Source: Sphingomonas sp. S1-29
GTDB taxonomy: Bacteria > Pseudomonadota > Alphaproteobacteria > Sphingomonadales > Sphingomonadaceae
Length of the DNA stretch: 64,000 bases
NCBI RefSeq assembly: GCF_026167545.1
Contig: NZ_CP110678.1
Coordinates: 2,167,501-2,231,500 of the forward strand
Reading direction: 5' to 3'
The translations under genes and the position numbers were made by a program. Below, in pieces: positions 10,080-18,974 of the stretch. The notes under the pieces are model-generated. The model did not search any database, was not told the DNA's origin, and was given only the letters and a program-made list of their open reading frames with translations. Numbering within the stretch: position 1 is the stretch's first letter; every line of letters starts with the position of its first letter.

Positions 10080-10666
10080 CCTGAGCTATATCAAGCAAGT
10101 CACCGACGGCGCGCCTGCGATATCGTCATGGTCAGGACAGAGGGGAATATTGCCGCGGTCGATCGCGGTCGTGCCTTTGTCGATGGGGAACATGCTTCAG
10201 GACGGCTGCTGTCTGATCGGTCTCTCCGACGCGTCGAGGAGATCGTTCTTCCGAAAGCCTGTTCGCCAATCGATTTGCCCGAAACGACTTGTGGACATCG
10301 AGAAACCGAACGGCGGCGGCTTTGGCGGACCATCGGTTTCCCGGCGCTGCGCGGCCTGATCCGATGGCCTGGAGTTTGTAACGCAGCCGTGTGGCTCTGG
10401 GCTTTTCAGCCGAGGTCGACGGCCGCAAGCGCGCGGTTCGCTGGGGCCAGCACCCCCCATGCTGCGCAGGGCCCCCTCGCCGGGCGGGGGAGGATTTTCA
10501 GGGCGTCGCCCCGAACGCCCCTACCGCGTCCGCCCCCTCCACCACCGCTTCGCGGCGGTCCCCCTCCCCCTGGCGGGGGAGGATTTAGGAGATGCTTTGG
10601 GGCGTTGAGGATGGCATCACCGCGCAAAGCGATCGGCGCCGCGCCGACGAACCGGAGGATTTCGCC
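10080..10666. other. Long intergenic region upstream of cstA
   Basis: About 590 bases between the SulP leader and cstA. Open frames exist on both strands but show no domain, signal peptide or codon pattern I trust, so none is called. The right third holds two tandem half-units of repeat family B. An accGGAGGAttt ribosome binding site precedes cstA. Confidence 0.5.
10451..10587. repeat. Two direct half-units of palindromic repeat family B
   Basis: The copies span about 10451-10497 and 10533-10587. Each has a C-run, a short hairpin with a TGC or TTCG loop (second copy: ACCACCGC-TTCG-GCGGCGGT-like), a CCCTC-run pairing with GCGGGGGAGG, and an ATTT end. They are in the same orientation, unlike the inverted pair in leuS. 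They lie 80 bases before the cstA start and may affect its leader. Confidence 0.6.
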
Positions 10667-12748
10667 ATGGCCGTTGCCGCCGCATCGCCCCCCTTCCTGC
10701 CGCGCGGGCCGGCGTTGATCGGTTGGGTCGCGGTGGCGCTTGCGGGCGCGGGGGCGTTGGGGTTCGTGGCGCTGGTGCGCGGCGAGCCGATCAATGCGCT
10801 GTGGCTGGTCGTCGCCGCGCTGTGCACCTACGCGATCGCGTATCGATTCTATGGGCTGTTCATCGAGCGCAAGGTGCTGGGGATCGATCCTGCGCGATCG
10901 ACCCCGGCGGTGCGGCGCAACGACGGGCTGGATTATGTGCCCACCAACCGCAACGTGCTGTTCGGGCATCATTTCGCGGCGATCGCGGGGGCGGGGCCGC
11001 TGGTGGGGCCGGTGCTGGCGGCGCAGATGGGGTATCTGCCGGGCACGCTGTGGCTGCTCGCAGGCGTGGTGTTTGCAGGCGCCGTGCAGGATTTCCTGAT
11101 CCTGACCTTCTCGACGCGGCGCGATGCGCGGTCGCTCGGCGACATGGTGCGATCCGAGATGGGGCGCGTGCCCGGCACGATCGCATTGGTCGCGGTGCTG
11201 ATGATCATGGTGATCCTGCTCGCGGTGCTGGCGCTAGTGGTGGTCAAGGCGCTCGAGGGGAGCCCGTGGGGCACCTTCACCGTGTTCGCGACGATCCCGA
11301 TCGCGCTGTTGATGGGCATCTATGGCCGATTCTTGCGGCCGGGGCGGATCGGCGAGATGTCGGCGATCGGCTTCGTGCTGCTGATGCTGGCGATCGTCGG
11401 CGGCGAGCCGGTGGCGCGATCGGCGACGTTGGCGCCGTGGTTCACCTTTAGCGGGCCGACCTTGGCGCTGTTGCTGATGGCCTATGGCTTCATCGCGTCG
11501 GTGGTGCCGGTGTGGCTGTTGCTGGCGCCGCGCGATTATCTGTCGACCTTCCTGAAGATCGGTGTGATCGCGGGGCTGGCGCTGGGCATATTGATCGTCC
11601 GGCCCGAATTGCAGATGCCCGCGGTGACGCGCTTCGTCGACGGGACCGGGCCGGCGTTTGCGGGGACGATCTTTCCCTTTCTGTTCATCACCATCGCCTG
11701 CGGCGCGGTATCGGGGTTCCACGCGCTGATTTCGAGCGGGACGACGCCCAAGATGATCGAGAGCGAGGGTGACCTTCGCTTCATCGGATACGGCGCGATG
11801 CTGACCGAAAGCTTCGTCGCGGTGATGGCGCTGATCGCGGCGTGCGTGCTCGACCCCGCGGTGTATTTCGCGATGAACGCGCCCGCCGCGCTGATCGGCA
11901 CCACCAGCGCCGAGGCGGCACGCGCGATCGCCGAATGGGGCTTCGTCGTGACGCCGCAAGCGCTCGACGGGATCGCGCGCGATGTGGGCGAAGGGACGAT
12001 CCTGTCGCGCGCGGGCGGCGCGCCAACACTGGCGGTGGGGATGGCGCAGATATTGAGCCAGGTGATCGGCGGCCAGGCGCTGATGGCGTTCTGGTATCAC
12101 TTCGCGATCCTGTTCGAAGCGCTGTTCATCCTCACCACGGTCGATGCGGGAACGCGGGTGGCGCGGTTCATGATCCAGGATCTGCTGGGGTCGGTGGTGC
12201 CGGCGATGAAGGAGACGCAGCGGCTGGGGCCGAACCTGCTGGCGACCGCGCTGGCGGTGAGCGCCTGGGGTTATTTCCTCTATCAGGGGGTGACCGATCC
12301 GCTGGGGGGGATCAACACGCTGTGGCCGCTGTTCGGCATTTCCAACCAGATGCTCGCGGCGATCGCGCTGACGCTGGCGAGCGTGATCCTGTTCAAGATG
12401 AAGCGCCAGCGCTTTGCTTGGGTCACGATTCTACCGACGAGCTGGCTGCTGATCTGCACGCTGACCGCGGGGTGGCAGAAGATGTTCGACGCCGATCCGC
12501 GCATCGGGTTCCTGGCGCATGCACAGATCTTTTCCGACGCGGCGGCGCGCGGCGAGGTGCTGGCACCCGCCAAGTCGATGGCCGAGATGGGGCGGATCGT
12601 GTTCAACGACCGGATCGACGCCGGCTTGTGCGCGCTGTTCATGGTCGCGGTGCTGGCGATCGTGGCCTATGGAGTCGGCGCGTGCCGACGGGCGCTGGCG
12701 AGCGAGCGGCCGAGCGTGCAGGAGGTGGGCGATGTCGCGGTTGCTTAA
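10667..12748 (+). CDS. cstA: Carbon starvation protein CstA family, peptide/pyruvate transporter
   Basis: A 693-residue polytopic membrane protein with about 16-18 hydrophobic segments. Signature stretches include AYRFYGLFIERKVLGIDP, DGLDYVPTNRNVLFGHHFAA, AGAGPLVGPVLAAQMGYLPG and FHALISSGTTPKMIESE, all typical of CstA. E. coli members take up peptides or pyruvate under carbon starvation. ATG 10667 follows GGAGGA at good spacing; an upstream in-frame TTG would add residues encoded by repeat sequence and is rejected. The next gene, a YbdD homologue, overlaps its end, as in many bacteria. Confidence 0.96.
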   Translation: MAVAAASPPFLPRGPALIGWVAVALAGAGALGFVALVRGEPINALWLVVAALCTYAIAYRFYGLFIERKVLGIDPARSTPAVRRNDGLDYVPTNRNVLFGHHFAAIAGAGPLVGPVLAAQMGYLPGTLWLLAGVVFAGAVQDFLILTFSTRRDARSLGDMVRSEMGRVPGTIALVAVLMIMVILLAVLALVVVKALEGSPWGTFTVFATIPIALLMGIYGRFLRPGRIGEMSAIGFVLLMLAIVGGEPVARSATLAPWFTFSGPTLALLLMAYGFIASVVPVWLLLAPRDYLSTFLKIGVIAGLALGILIVRPELQMPAVTRFVDGTGPAFAGTIFPFLFITIACGAVSGFHALISSGTTPKMIESEGDLRFIGYGAMLTESFVAVMALIAACVLDPAVYFAMNAPAALIGTTSAEAARAIAEWGFVVTPQALDGIARDVGEGTILSRAGGAPTLAVGMAQILSQVIGGQALMAFWYHFAILFEALFILTTVDAGTRVARFMIQDLLGSVVPAMKETQRLGPNLLATALAVSAWGYFLYQGVTDPLGGINTLWPLFGISNQMLAAIALTLASVILFKMKRQRFAWVTILPTSWLLICTLTAGWQKMFDADPRIGFLAHAQIFSDAAARGEVLAPAKSMAEMGRIVFNDRIDAGLCALFMVAVLAIVAYGVGACRRALASERPSVQEVGDVAVA

Positions 12749-12932
12749 GGGCTGGCGGGTCGCGGCGAAGACCGCGCGGCTGATGGTTGGGGTGCCCGAT
12801 TATGACGGCTATGTCGCGCACCGCGCGGCGCTGCATCCGGGCGAGCCGGTGATGACGCTGGCCGAGTTCCACCGCAATCGGATCGACCGGCGGTACGGGA
12901 CGGGACCGGGGTCGACGCCGCGCTGTTGTTAA
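12732..12932 (+). CDS. YbdD/YjiX family small protein (DUF466)
   Basis: A 66-residue protein (MSRLLKGWRVAAKTARLMVG, then VPDYDGYVAHRAALHPGEPV, MTLAEFHRNRIDRRYG, ending RCC) matching YbdD/YjiX, the small partner encoded after CstA-type transporters and needed for pyruvate uptake in E. coli. It overlaps the cstA end by 17 bases and uses the AGGAGG inside cstA (12720-12725) as ribosome binding site. The stop codon lies four bases before a long inverted-repeat element, so the element may have landed right behind this operon. Confidence 0.92.
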   Translation: MSRLLKGWRVAAKTARLMVGVPDYDGYVAHRAALHPGEPVMTLAEFHRNRIDRRYGTGPGSTPRCC

Positions 12933-13313
12933 CTAGCTCCCCTCCCTGAAAGGGAGGGGTTGGGGGTGGGTCGACGCCCGCGCGACGGTGGTTTGGATCG
13001 TGGTGGTCACGCCTTCGATGTTTTCGAGGACGTCGTTGTTCCAGAAGCGGAGGATGGTCCAGCCGCTAGCGGTGAGGTAGGCGGTGCGGGTGGCGTCTTC
13101 TTCGACTTGGAGCGCGTGTTGGCCGCCGTCTAGTTCCACCGCGATCTTGGCGGATCGGCAAGCGAAGTCGAGGATGTAGTGGCCGACGACCAGTTGCCGC
13201 GTGAAGCGGGGGTGGTGGGTTCGTAGCTGTTGCCAGAGGGCGCGTTCGGCCGGGGTGGGGTCGCGGCGCAGCGAGCGGGCGTTGGTTTTTAGCTCGGGTA
13301 GGATGCGCTGCAT
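12933..13313 (-). CDS. DUF559 domain endonuclease-like protein carried between inverted repeats
   Basis: A 126-residue protein of the DUF559 family (Vsr/PD-(D/E)XK-like fold). The core reads TPAERALWQQLRTHH, then GHYILDFACRSAKIAVELDG with Asp49, Glu60 and Asp62 in the positions expected for the metal site, then WTILRFWNNDVLENIEGV. Residues 111-126 (RASTHPQPLPFREGS region) are encoded by the left arm of the surrounding inverted repeat; the stop lies just outside the arm. DUF559 genes are common and their biological role is not established. Its position between 46-48-bp inverted repeats suggests it moves with, or acts on, these repeats (inference). Confidence 0.85.
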   Translation of the reverse strand: MQRILPELKTNARSLRRDPTPAERALWQQLRTHHPRFTRQLVVGHYILDFACRSAKIAVELDGGQHALQVEEDATRTAYLTASGWTILRFWNNDVLENIEGVTTTIQTTVARASTHPQPLPFREGS

Positions 13314-13386
13314 GGTGGCGCGAGCTTAACGGCTGGCTCGCGGGCGTCGACCCACCCCCGGCCCCTCCCTTTCAGGGAGGGGGGAG
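12937..13386. mobile_element. Family A inverted-repeat element carrying a DUF559 gene
   Basis: The left arm (12937-12982) and right arm (13339-13386) are near-perfect inverted copies of about 46 bp, differing by two substitutions and a two-base insertion. Each arm contains a CCCCTCCCT-GAA-AGGGAGGGG hairpin, a GGGGGTGGG run and GTCGACGCCCGCG. The interior holds only the DUF559 gene. Four shorter elements with the same arms but no gene occur at 22127, 37509, 43627 and 58648. No transposase or clear target duplication was identified. Confidence 0.65.
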
Positions 13387-13409
13387 AAAGCGTCTACCCG
13401 TGCTTTCCT

Positions 13410-14621
13410 TTAAACCGACATGCCCTGCAACAGCTTGGGCAGGTCGCCGCTCTCTCCGCGCGCCTCGGCCATGAAGCGGTTCTTCAGCGGGGGGATCGCG
13501 TTGACCGCCGAGATGCCGAAGCGGCGGACCGCCGAGGCGCTTTTGCCGGGGATGCCGAACAGGCGGGTGAGCCCGTCGGTGGCGAGCGCGACCAGGAAGG
13601 TGTCGAGCCCGCGCCAGCGTTCGTAGCGCGCGAGGAGTTGGGCGTCGCCGAGGTCGAGGCCCAGGCGCTTGCCCTCGACCAGCACCTCGACCAGCGTCGC
13701 GACGTCGCGGAAGCCCAGGTTCAGCCCCTGGCCGGCGATCGGGTGGATGCCGTGCGCCGCGTCGCCGACGAGCGCGAGGCGGTTCGCGGTGATCGTCGCT
13801 GCGTGGTGGAAGCCCAGCGGGTAGCTGGTGCGCTTCGACAGCGGGCCGAGCTTGCCGAGGAACCCGCCCATCGCCTTTTCGGCCTCGTGCAGCCACGCGC
13901 GGTCCGAAAGCTTGAGCATGCCGGGGGCGTCGTTTTCGTGGACGGTCCACACCAGGGCCGAGCGATGGCCATGCTCGTCGTCGCCCAGCGGGAGGATCGC
14001 GAAGGGACCGGCGGGGTAGAAGATTTCATAGGCGCAATTGTCGTTGGGGTGTTCGTGGCCGAAGGTCGCGATCATCGCGACATGCTGGTAGCGCCACTTG
14101 GCCATGCGGATGCCCGCGGCCTCGCGCGTCGGCGAGTTGCGCCCTTCGGCGGCGATCAGCAATTGCGCGGTGACCGTGCTGCCATTGTCGAGCGTCGCGG
14201 TGACGCCGGCATCGTGGCGTTCGACATGCACCGCGCGGGTGTTCATCCGCAGATCGACGCCCGGAGTCTCGGCGGCGGCACCGTGGAGCGCGGCGCGCAG
14301 ATGCCGGTTCTCGTACATGACGCCGAGCACGCCGTCGTTTGCGTCGGGGACGAAATCGAGCGCGCCGGGTTCGAGCCCGTCGCTGACGCGGATCGAGGCG
14401 ATCGGGCAGCCCTTGCCCGCCAGCCGCGCGCCGACGCCGATCGCGTCGAGCATCCGGTGGCTGGCGCTGGCGACCGCGGTGGCGCGCCCGTCATAGTCGG
14501 CGGCAAGGATGGTAGCGGGGTCGGCGGGGTCGATCACGGTGGCGGTGACGCCATGCGAACCGAGGGCGGTAGCCAGCGCACTGCCGACAAGGCCCGCGCC
14601 GAGGATCAGGACATCGCTCAT
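13410..14621 (-). CDS. UbiH/UbiF/COQ6 family FAD-dependent hydroxylase
   Basis: A 403-residue flavoprotein monooxygenase. The N-terminus SDVLILGAGLVGSALATALG is the GxGxxG dinucleotide motif, followed by a conserved RxVALxxAS-like block (DGRATAVASASHRMLDAIG). The second FAD motif is LVGDAAHGIHPIAGQGLNLG. The family hydroxylates the ring of ubiquinone intermediates at C5, C6 or C1; alphaproteobacteria use several paralogues (UbiH, UbiF, UbiL), so the exact position is not assigned. ATG 14621 is chosen because the sequence upstream is repeat-derived. It stands alone, convergent with nothing, behind the family A element. Confidence 0.9.
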   Translation of the reverse strand: MSDVLILGAGLVGSALATALGSHGVTATVIDPADPATILAADYDGRATAVASASHRMLDAIGVGARLAGKGCPIASIRVSDGLEPGALDFVPDANDGVLGVMYENRHLRAALHGAAAETPGVDLRMNTRAVHVERHDAGVTATLDNGSTVTAQLLIAAEGRNSPTREAAGIRMAKWRYQHVAMIATFGHEHPNDNCAYEIFYPAGPFAILPLGDDEHGHRSALVWTVHENDAPGMLKLSDRAWLHEAEKAMGGFLGKLGPLSKRTSYPLGFHHAATITANRLALVGDAAHGIHPIAGQGLNLGFRDVATLVEVLVEGKRLGLDLGDAQLLARYERWRGLDTFLVALATDGLTRLFGIPGKSASAVRRFGISAVNAIPPLKNRFMAEARGESGDLPKLLQGMSV

Positions 14622-14688
14622 GGCGCTGATGTAGGCGATGTGCGGCGGGTTGGGAACGGACCTTGCGGGGGTATCAGCGCGGACGGGG

Positions 14689-14805
14689 CGGTTTCTCGAC
14701 TTCGCTCGAAATGAAGGGGCCCATTTCTTCGTCATTCCCGCGAAGGCGGGAATCCAGGGGCCGTGGGAGGTGCGGCTCTGGATCCCCGCCTTCGCGGGGA
14801 TGACG
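14689..14805. repeat. Family C arm and a family D inverted pair
   Basis: 14689-14718 is one arm of the family C repeat (GTTTCTCGACTTCGCTCGAA). It is followed by an inverted pair of 28 bp (14730-14757 and 14778-14805) built on CGTCATTCCCGCGAAGGCGG, each arm itself a hairpin around GCGAAGGC or GCCTTCGC. Truncated direct copies of GGGGATGACG continue to about 14844. No coding content. Confidence 0.7.
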
Positions 14806-14862
14806 AAGGGGGGCGGGGATGACGAAGGGGGCGCGGGGATGACGTGGAGGGGCGTGGGGCCG

Positions 14863-16146
14863 TCAGGCTGCCCACGCCGCCACGTCGTCCTGCGCGCCGA
14901 TCAGTGCCAGGCCGTGCGCGATCGAGGTTAGTTCGCCGCCGGTGGCGATACGGTCGTCGCCGAAGCGATCGGTGAACAGGCGGCGGATGCGCGGGGTGAG
15001 CGAGGTGCCGCCGGTGAGGAATACCCGGTCGATCGCGGCGGCTTCGGTGGCCGAAGCGGTGAGCGCGCGGGTGACGGCGTCGTCGATCCGCGCGATGTCT
15101 GGCGCAATCCAGGTCTCGAACTGCTCGCGGGTGACCTCGGTCTCGATTTCGACCCCGCCGCCTTCGAAGGCGAAGCGCGCGGTGTCGGCTGCGGACAGGT
15201 CGCGCTTGGCGCGGCCCACCGCGTCGTAGAGGCGATAGCCCTGTTCGGCCTCGATCACCGCGATCATCCGGCCGATCGCGGCGGGATCGGTGGCGTTGCG
15301 CTGCAGCTTTTCGAGTTCGGCGAGCGTGCGGCGGTTGCGCATCAGCGCGAGCCGCGACCAATCGGCGAAATCGGCGAAATAGCCGCCGGGGATGTCGAGC
15401 ACCTTGTCGAACGAGCGATAGGTGCCGCCCTTGCCGAGCAGCGGCAGGACGAGCCGGTCGATCAGCCGCGCGTCGAAGCGGTCGCCGGCGATGCCGACGC
15501 CAGCATGGCCCAAGGGCACGCAGCGGCGCGCGGCGCCGGGGCGCTCGATCCGCACCACCGAAAAGTCGCTGGTGCCGCCGCCGAAATCGGCGACCAGGAT
15601 CGTGGCTGGCTCGTCGATCCGCGCGGCATAGCTGAACGCCGCGCCGACGGGTTCGTAGACATAGTGCAGATCGGTGCCGAGCGCGGCGAACATCGCGGCG
15701 TAGCGGGTGCGCGCGAGCGCCTCGTCGGGGCGGGCGCCGGCATATTCGACCGGGCGGCCGACGACGATCCGGCGGTTGCCGCCGTCCAGTGCGCCGTTCG
15801 CGCGCGCGGCGAGGCGGTCGAGGAACAGGCGACCAAGCTCCTCGAAGCGATAGCGGCGATCGAAGACGCTGGCATGTTCGAAGCTGGTGCTGGCCGCGAC
15901 CGATTTGAACGATTGCAGGAAGCGGCTGTCCTGCGGGTATTCGAGATATTCGGCGATCGCCCAGGGGCCGGCCTCCGCCGCGACGCCGCCGGGGGCGTCG
16001 TCGTCCTGCCAGAAGCACAGCGCCGAGCGGAACACCGCGTCGTGGCCGGCGGGGGATTCGAGTTCGACCAGGTCGGCGGTCTGGGTATCGCGCGCGATCG
16101 CGACGACGCTGTTGGTGGTGCCGAAGTCGATGCCGATGGCGGCCAT
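14863..16146 (-). CDS. Hsp70 family protein, YegD-like
   Basis: A 427-residue actin/Hsp70-type ATPase. Phosphate-1 motif IGIDFGTTNSVVAIA is at the very start, phosphate-2 is ATILVADFGGGTSDFSVV near residue 190, and the adenosine motif FLTGGTSLTPRIRRL lies near residue 380. The protein ends soon after, so it lacks the substrate-binding beta-sandwich and lid of DnaK, as expected for YegD-type proteins. Their clients are unknown. It is divergent from ftsK, with 187 bases between the starts. ATG 16146 is the only start that keeps the glycine motif at the N-terminus. Confidence 0.93.
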   Translation of the reverse strand: MAAIGIDFGTTNSVVAIARDTQTADLVELESPAGHDAVFRSALCFWQDDDAPGGVAAEAGPWAIAEYLEYPQDSRFLQSFKSVAASTSFEHASVFDRRYRFEELGRLFLDRLAARANGALDGGNRRIVVGRPVEYAGARPDEALARTRYAAMFAALGTDLHYVYEPVGAAFSYAARIDEPATILVADFGGGTSDFSVVRIERPGAARRCVPLGHAGVGIAGDRFDARLIDRLVLPLLGKGGTYRSFDKVLDIPGGYFADFADWSRLALMRNRRTLAELEKLQRNATDPAAIGRMIAVIEAEQGYRLYDAVGRAKRDLSAADTARFAFEGGGVEIETEVTREQFETWIAPDIARIDDAVTRALTASATEAAAIDRVFLTGGTSLTPRIRRLFTDRFGDDRIATGGELTSIAHGLALIGAQDDVAAWAA

Positions 16147-16333
16147 GAAACATCCAAACGCTGTGCAGGGCGGGTGCCACTACACGGCCAACCGGCGATT
16201 GTCGCGCTTCAGCTTGCGATCGGACGACATCTGCCGCCCGCCCCCAACCTTGACGCCACCCCGGCTTTCGCGCGATGATTCCCGGTACGTTCCGGCCGTG
16301 ATCGACGCCGAAACCGAATCAGGGGAAGTTTCG

Positions 16334-18670
16334 ATGGCGAGCCGTGCGCAGCCCAGGCTCTGGCGCGACACCATGCGGGCCGGCGCGATGCGATCGGGCG
16401 CGATGCTGGGGGCGGCGGCGCTGCTGCTGCTGGTGATCGCGCTGACGGTGTCGCTGGCGACCTATCGCCCGAGCGACCCGGGGTTCAACACCGCCGCGGG
16501 CGGGCCTGCCGAGAATTGGCTGGGGACGCCGGGGGCCTATGCCGCCGACCTGCTGCTGAGCCTGTTCGGGGTGCCCGCGGTAATGCTGTTGCCGCTGGGC
16601 GTCGTGCTCGCGCTGCGGCTGTGGCGCGACCGGCCGGTGGGCGACTGGAAGGCGATGCTGCGCAATTGCGTGATCGGCGCGGTGCTGATGGGGACCGCGC
16701 TCGCCTTCGTCGCGGGCGGATCGGTGCTGGCGCTGCCCGCAGGCTATGGCGGCATCTTCGCGATGGGGATCGCCGCGGCGGCGAACTGGGCAATCGATTT
16801 CATCGGCCAGCCGATCGCCGAATTATGGACCGGGCGCGGCGTCGGCGCGATCGCGGGGATCGCCGGCGCGGTGCTGTGGGGGCGTGGGTTGACGATCCAG
16901 TGGGTCGATCGCAACTGGCTGCCGCGCCGCGCGCGCGCCGAGCCGGTCGGCGATGCGATCGACGACGACGACGACGAGCGTGACGCCGCGCCCTTCGTGC
17001 TCGCCGATCACGAGGCACTCACCGAAAAGCGGATGCCATCGCCGCCGCGCAAGCCGGTGACGCCCGACAACCGCCCTGCGCCGGTGATCGCCGAGCCGAG
17101 TCTCGCCCCGCCGCCCGCCAAGCCCAAGCCGCAGACCAGCCTCGACCTGCGCGACCATTACAAGCTGCCGCCGCTCGACTTGCTGACCCCCGCGCCGGTG
17201 GGGGCCAAGAACACGATCGACAAGGCATCGCTCGAGCGTAATGCGCGACTGCTCGAAAGCGTGCTCGACGATTTCCACGTCAAGGGCGCGATCGTCGGGG
17301 TACGGCCGGGGCCGGTGGTGACGATGTACGAGCTAGAGCCCGCCGCGGGGATCAAGGCGAGCCGCGTGATCCAGCTCGCCGACGACATCGCGCGCAACAT
17401 GTCAGCGATTTCGGCGCGCGTCGCGACGATCCCGGGGCGGACGGTGATCGGTATCGAGCTGCCCAATGCGCGGCGCGAGCCGGTAAATTTGCACGAGCTG
17501 GTGGGCAGCCAGGGCTTTGCCGACCAGTCGGCGACGCTGCCGATCGTGCTCGGCAAGAACATCTCGGGCGATGCGGTGATCGCCGATCTCGCGCCGATGC
17601 CGCATCTGCTGGTCGCGGGCACCACTGGCTCGGGCAAGTCGGTGGGCCTGAACTGCATGATTCTGTCGCTGCTGTATCGGCTGACCCCCGATCAGTGCCG
17701 GCTGATCATGATCGATCCCAAGATGCTCGAACTGAGCATGTACAAGGGCATCCCGCATCTGCTCGCCGACGTCGTCACCGACCCGCCCAAGGCGGTGCGC
17801 GCGCTCAAATGGGCGGTCGAGCAGATGGAGGATCGCTATCGGATGATGGCGAGCGTCAACGTGCGCAGCCTGGCGAGCTTCAACGAGAAGGTGCGCGGCG
17901 CCAAGGCCAAGGGGCAGAAACTGGGCCGCAAGGTGCAGGTCGGCTACGACGACAATGGCCGCCCGGTGCACGAGGAAGAGACGCTCGACCTGTCGGTGCT
18001 GCCGCAGATCGTGATCATCGTCGACGAGTTGGCCGACCTGATGATGACCGCCGGCAAGGAGGTGGAATTCCTGATCCAGCGGCTGGCGCAAAAGGCGCGC
18101 GCGGCGGGCATTCATCTGATCATGGCGACGCAGCGCCCCTCGGTCGACGTCATCACCGGCGTCATCAAGGCGAACCTGCCGACGCGGATCAGCTTCCACG
18201 TGACGTCAAAAATCGATTCGCGCACCATTTTGGGCGAACAGGGTGCCGAGCAGCTGCTGGGCAAGGGCGACATGCTCTACATGCCCTATGGCAAGCAGAT
18301 CAGCCGAGTCCACGGGCCGTTCGTGAGCGACGACGAGGTGCAGGCGGTCGCCGATTTCTGGCGCGCGCAGGGCGAGCCCGACTATATCGACGCGGTGACC
18401 AACGAGCCCGAAGACGATGCCGGCTTCAGCATGGACGGCGCGCCCGAGGGCGGCGACAGCCCCGAGGACCAGATGTATCGCAACGCGATCGCCTTGGTCG
18501 CACAGAGCCAGAAGGCGTCGACCTCGTGGCTGCAGCGGCAATTGCGCGTCGGCTATAATTCGGCGGCGCGGCTGATCGAGCGGATGGAGAAGGACGGGCT
18601 GGTGTCGAAGCCCGACCATGTCGGCCGTCGCGAAGTGCAGATGGACGAGGAGGGGCGGCCGCTGGGGTGA
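16334..18670 (+). CDS. ftsK: DNA translocase FtsK
   Basis: A 778-residue septal DNA motor. The N-terminal 170 residues hold four hydrophobic segments that anchor it to the division septum. A short Pro/acidic linker follows, then the alpha/beta motor with Walker A GTTGSGKS (about residues 429-436), IDPKMLELSMY, and Walker B VIIVDELADLMM (about 563). The C-terminal gamma winged helix (residues 715-778: DQMYRNAIALVAQSQKAST) recognises KOPS and activates XerCD at dif. The linker is far shorter than in E. coli FtsK, as usual in alphaproteobacteria. ATG 16334 with GGGGAAG upstream is preferred. Confidence 0.97.
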   Translation: MASRAQPRLWRDTMRAGAMRSGAMLGAAALLLLVIALTVSLATYRPSDPGFNTAAGGPAENWLGTPGAYAADLLLSLFGVPAVMLLPLGVVLALRLWRDRPVGDWKAMLRNCVIGAVLMGTALAFVAGGSVLALPAGYGGIFAMGIAAAANWAIDFIGQPIAELWTGRGVGAIAGIAGAVLWGRGLTIQWVDRNWLPRRARAEPVGDAIDDDDDERDAAPFVLADHEALTEKRMPSPPRKPVTPDNRPAPVIAEPSLAPPPAKPKPQTSLDLRDHYKLPPLDLLTPAPVGAKNTIDKASLERNARLLESVLDDFHVKGAIVGVRPGPVVTMYELEPAAGIKASRVIQLADDIARNMSAISARVATIPGRTVIGIELPNARREPVNLHELVGSQGFADQSATLPIVLGKNISGDAVIADLAPMPHLLVAGTTGSGKSVGLNCMILSLLYRLTPDQCRLIMIDPKMLELSMYKGIPHLLADVVTDPPKAVRALKWAVEQMEDRYRMMASVNVRSLASFNEKVRGAKAKGQKLGRKVQVGYDDNGRPVHEEETLDLSVLPQIVIIVDELADLMMTAGKEVEFLIQRLAQKARAAGIHLIMATQRPSVDVITGVIKANLPTRISFHVTSKIDSRTILGEQGAEQLLGKGDMLYMPYGKQISRVHGPFVSDDEVQAVADFWRAQGEPDYIDAVTNEPEDDAGFSMDGAPEGGDSPEDQMYRNAIALVAQSQKASTSWLQRQLRVGYNSAARLIERMEKDGLVSKPDHVGRREVQMDEEGRPLG

Positions 18671-18725
18671 GACGGGGGATTCACGCTGGCACGCCGTCGT
18701 GATAAATCGATCCCGGAGGTTCGCT

Positions 18726-18974
18726 ATGCCTGATATCCAGCGTCAGCAGGTCGACATCAATTACGACGCCTTCCAGCGCAGCCTGCAGTCGATCATTCGC
18801 GATCATCGCGATCAATATGCACTCATGCGCGACCGGGTGATCGTCGATTATTTCGACAATCCGGGCGCTGCATATGATGCGGGCATGGCCCGCTTCAGCG
18901 ACGGGATATTCTCGATCCAAGAAGTTACCGACGAGCCAATCGAGCTTGGTTTTTGGTCCGTTGCCGCAGATTGA
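18726..18974 (+). CDS. Hypothetical small acidic protein
   Basis: An 82-residue protein (MPDIQRQQVDINYDAFQRSL, then IIRDHRDQYALMRDRVIVDY, FDNPGAAYDAGMARFSDGIF, ending PIELGFWSVAAD). It has CCCGGAGG as ribosome binding site 8 bases before ATG 18726. No signal peptide or known domain is apparent. Its stop overlaps the proposed start of the retropepsin-like gene, so the two look co-translated and may act together. I do not recognise the family. Confidence 0.75.
   Translation: MPDIQRQQVDINYDAFQRSLQSIIRDHRDQYALMRDRVIVDYFDNPGAAYDAGMARFSDGIFSIQEVTDEPIELGFWSVAAD

Noticed and set aside
9871..10359. A 162-residue rightward open frame upstream of cstA
   Set aside because: No domain, signal peptide or ribosome binding site; it crosses the hairpins of the SulP leader. 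Treated as non-coding.
10128..10718. A 196-residue rightward open frame running into cstA
   Set aside because: Its second half is translated repeat sequence (Pro/Gly runs) and it conflicts with the well-supported cstA frame.
12937..13386. CRISPR-like or tandem repeat array
   Set aside because: The repeats are inverted pairs at isolated sites, not regularly spaced direct repeats with unique spacers.
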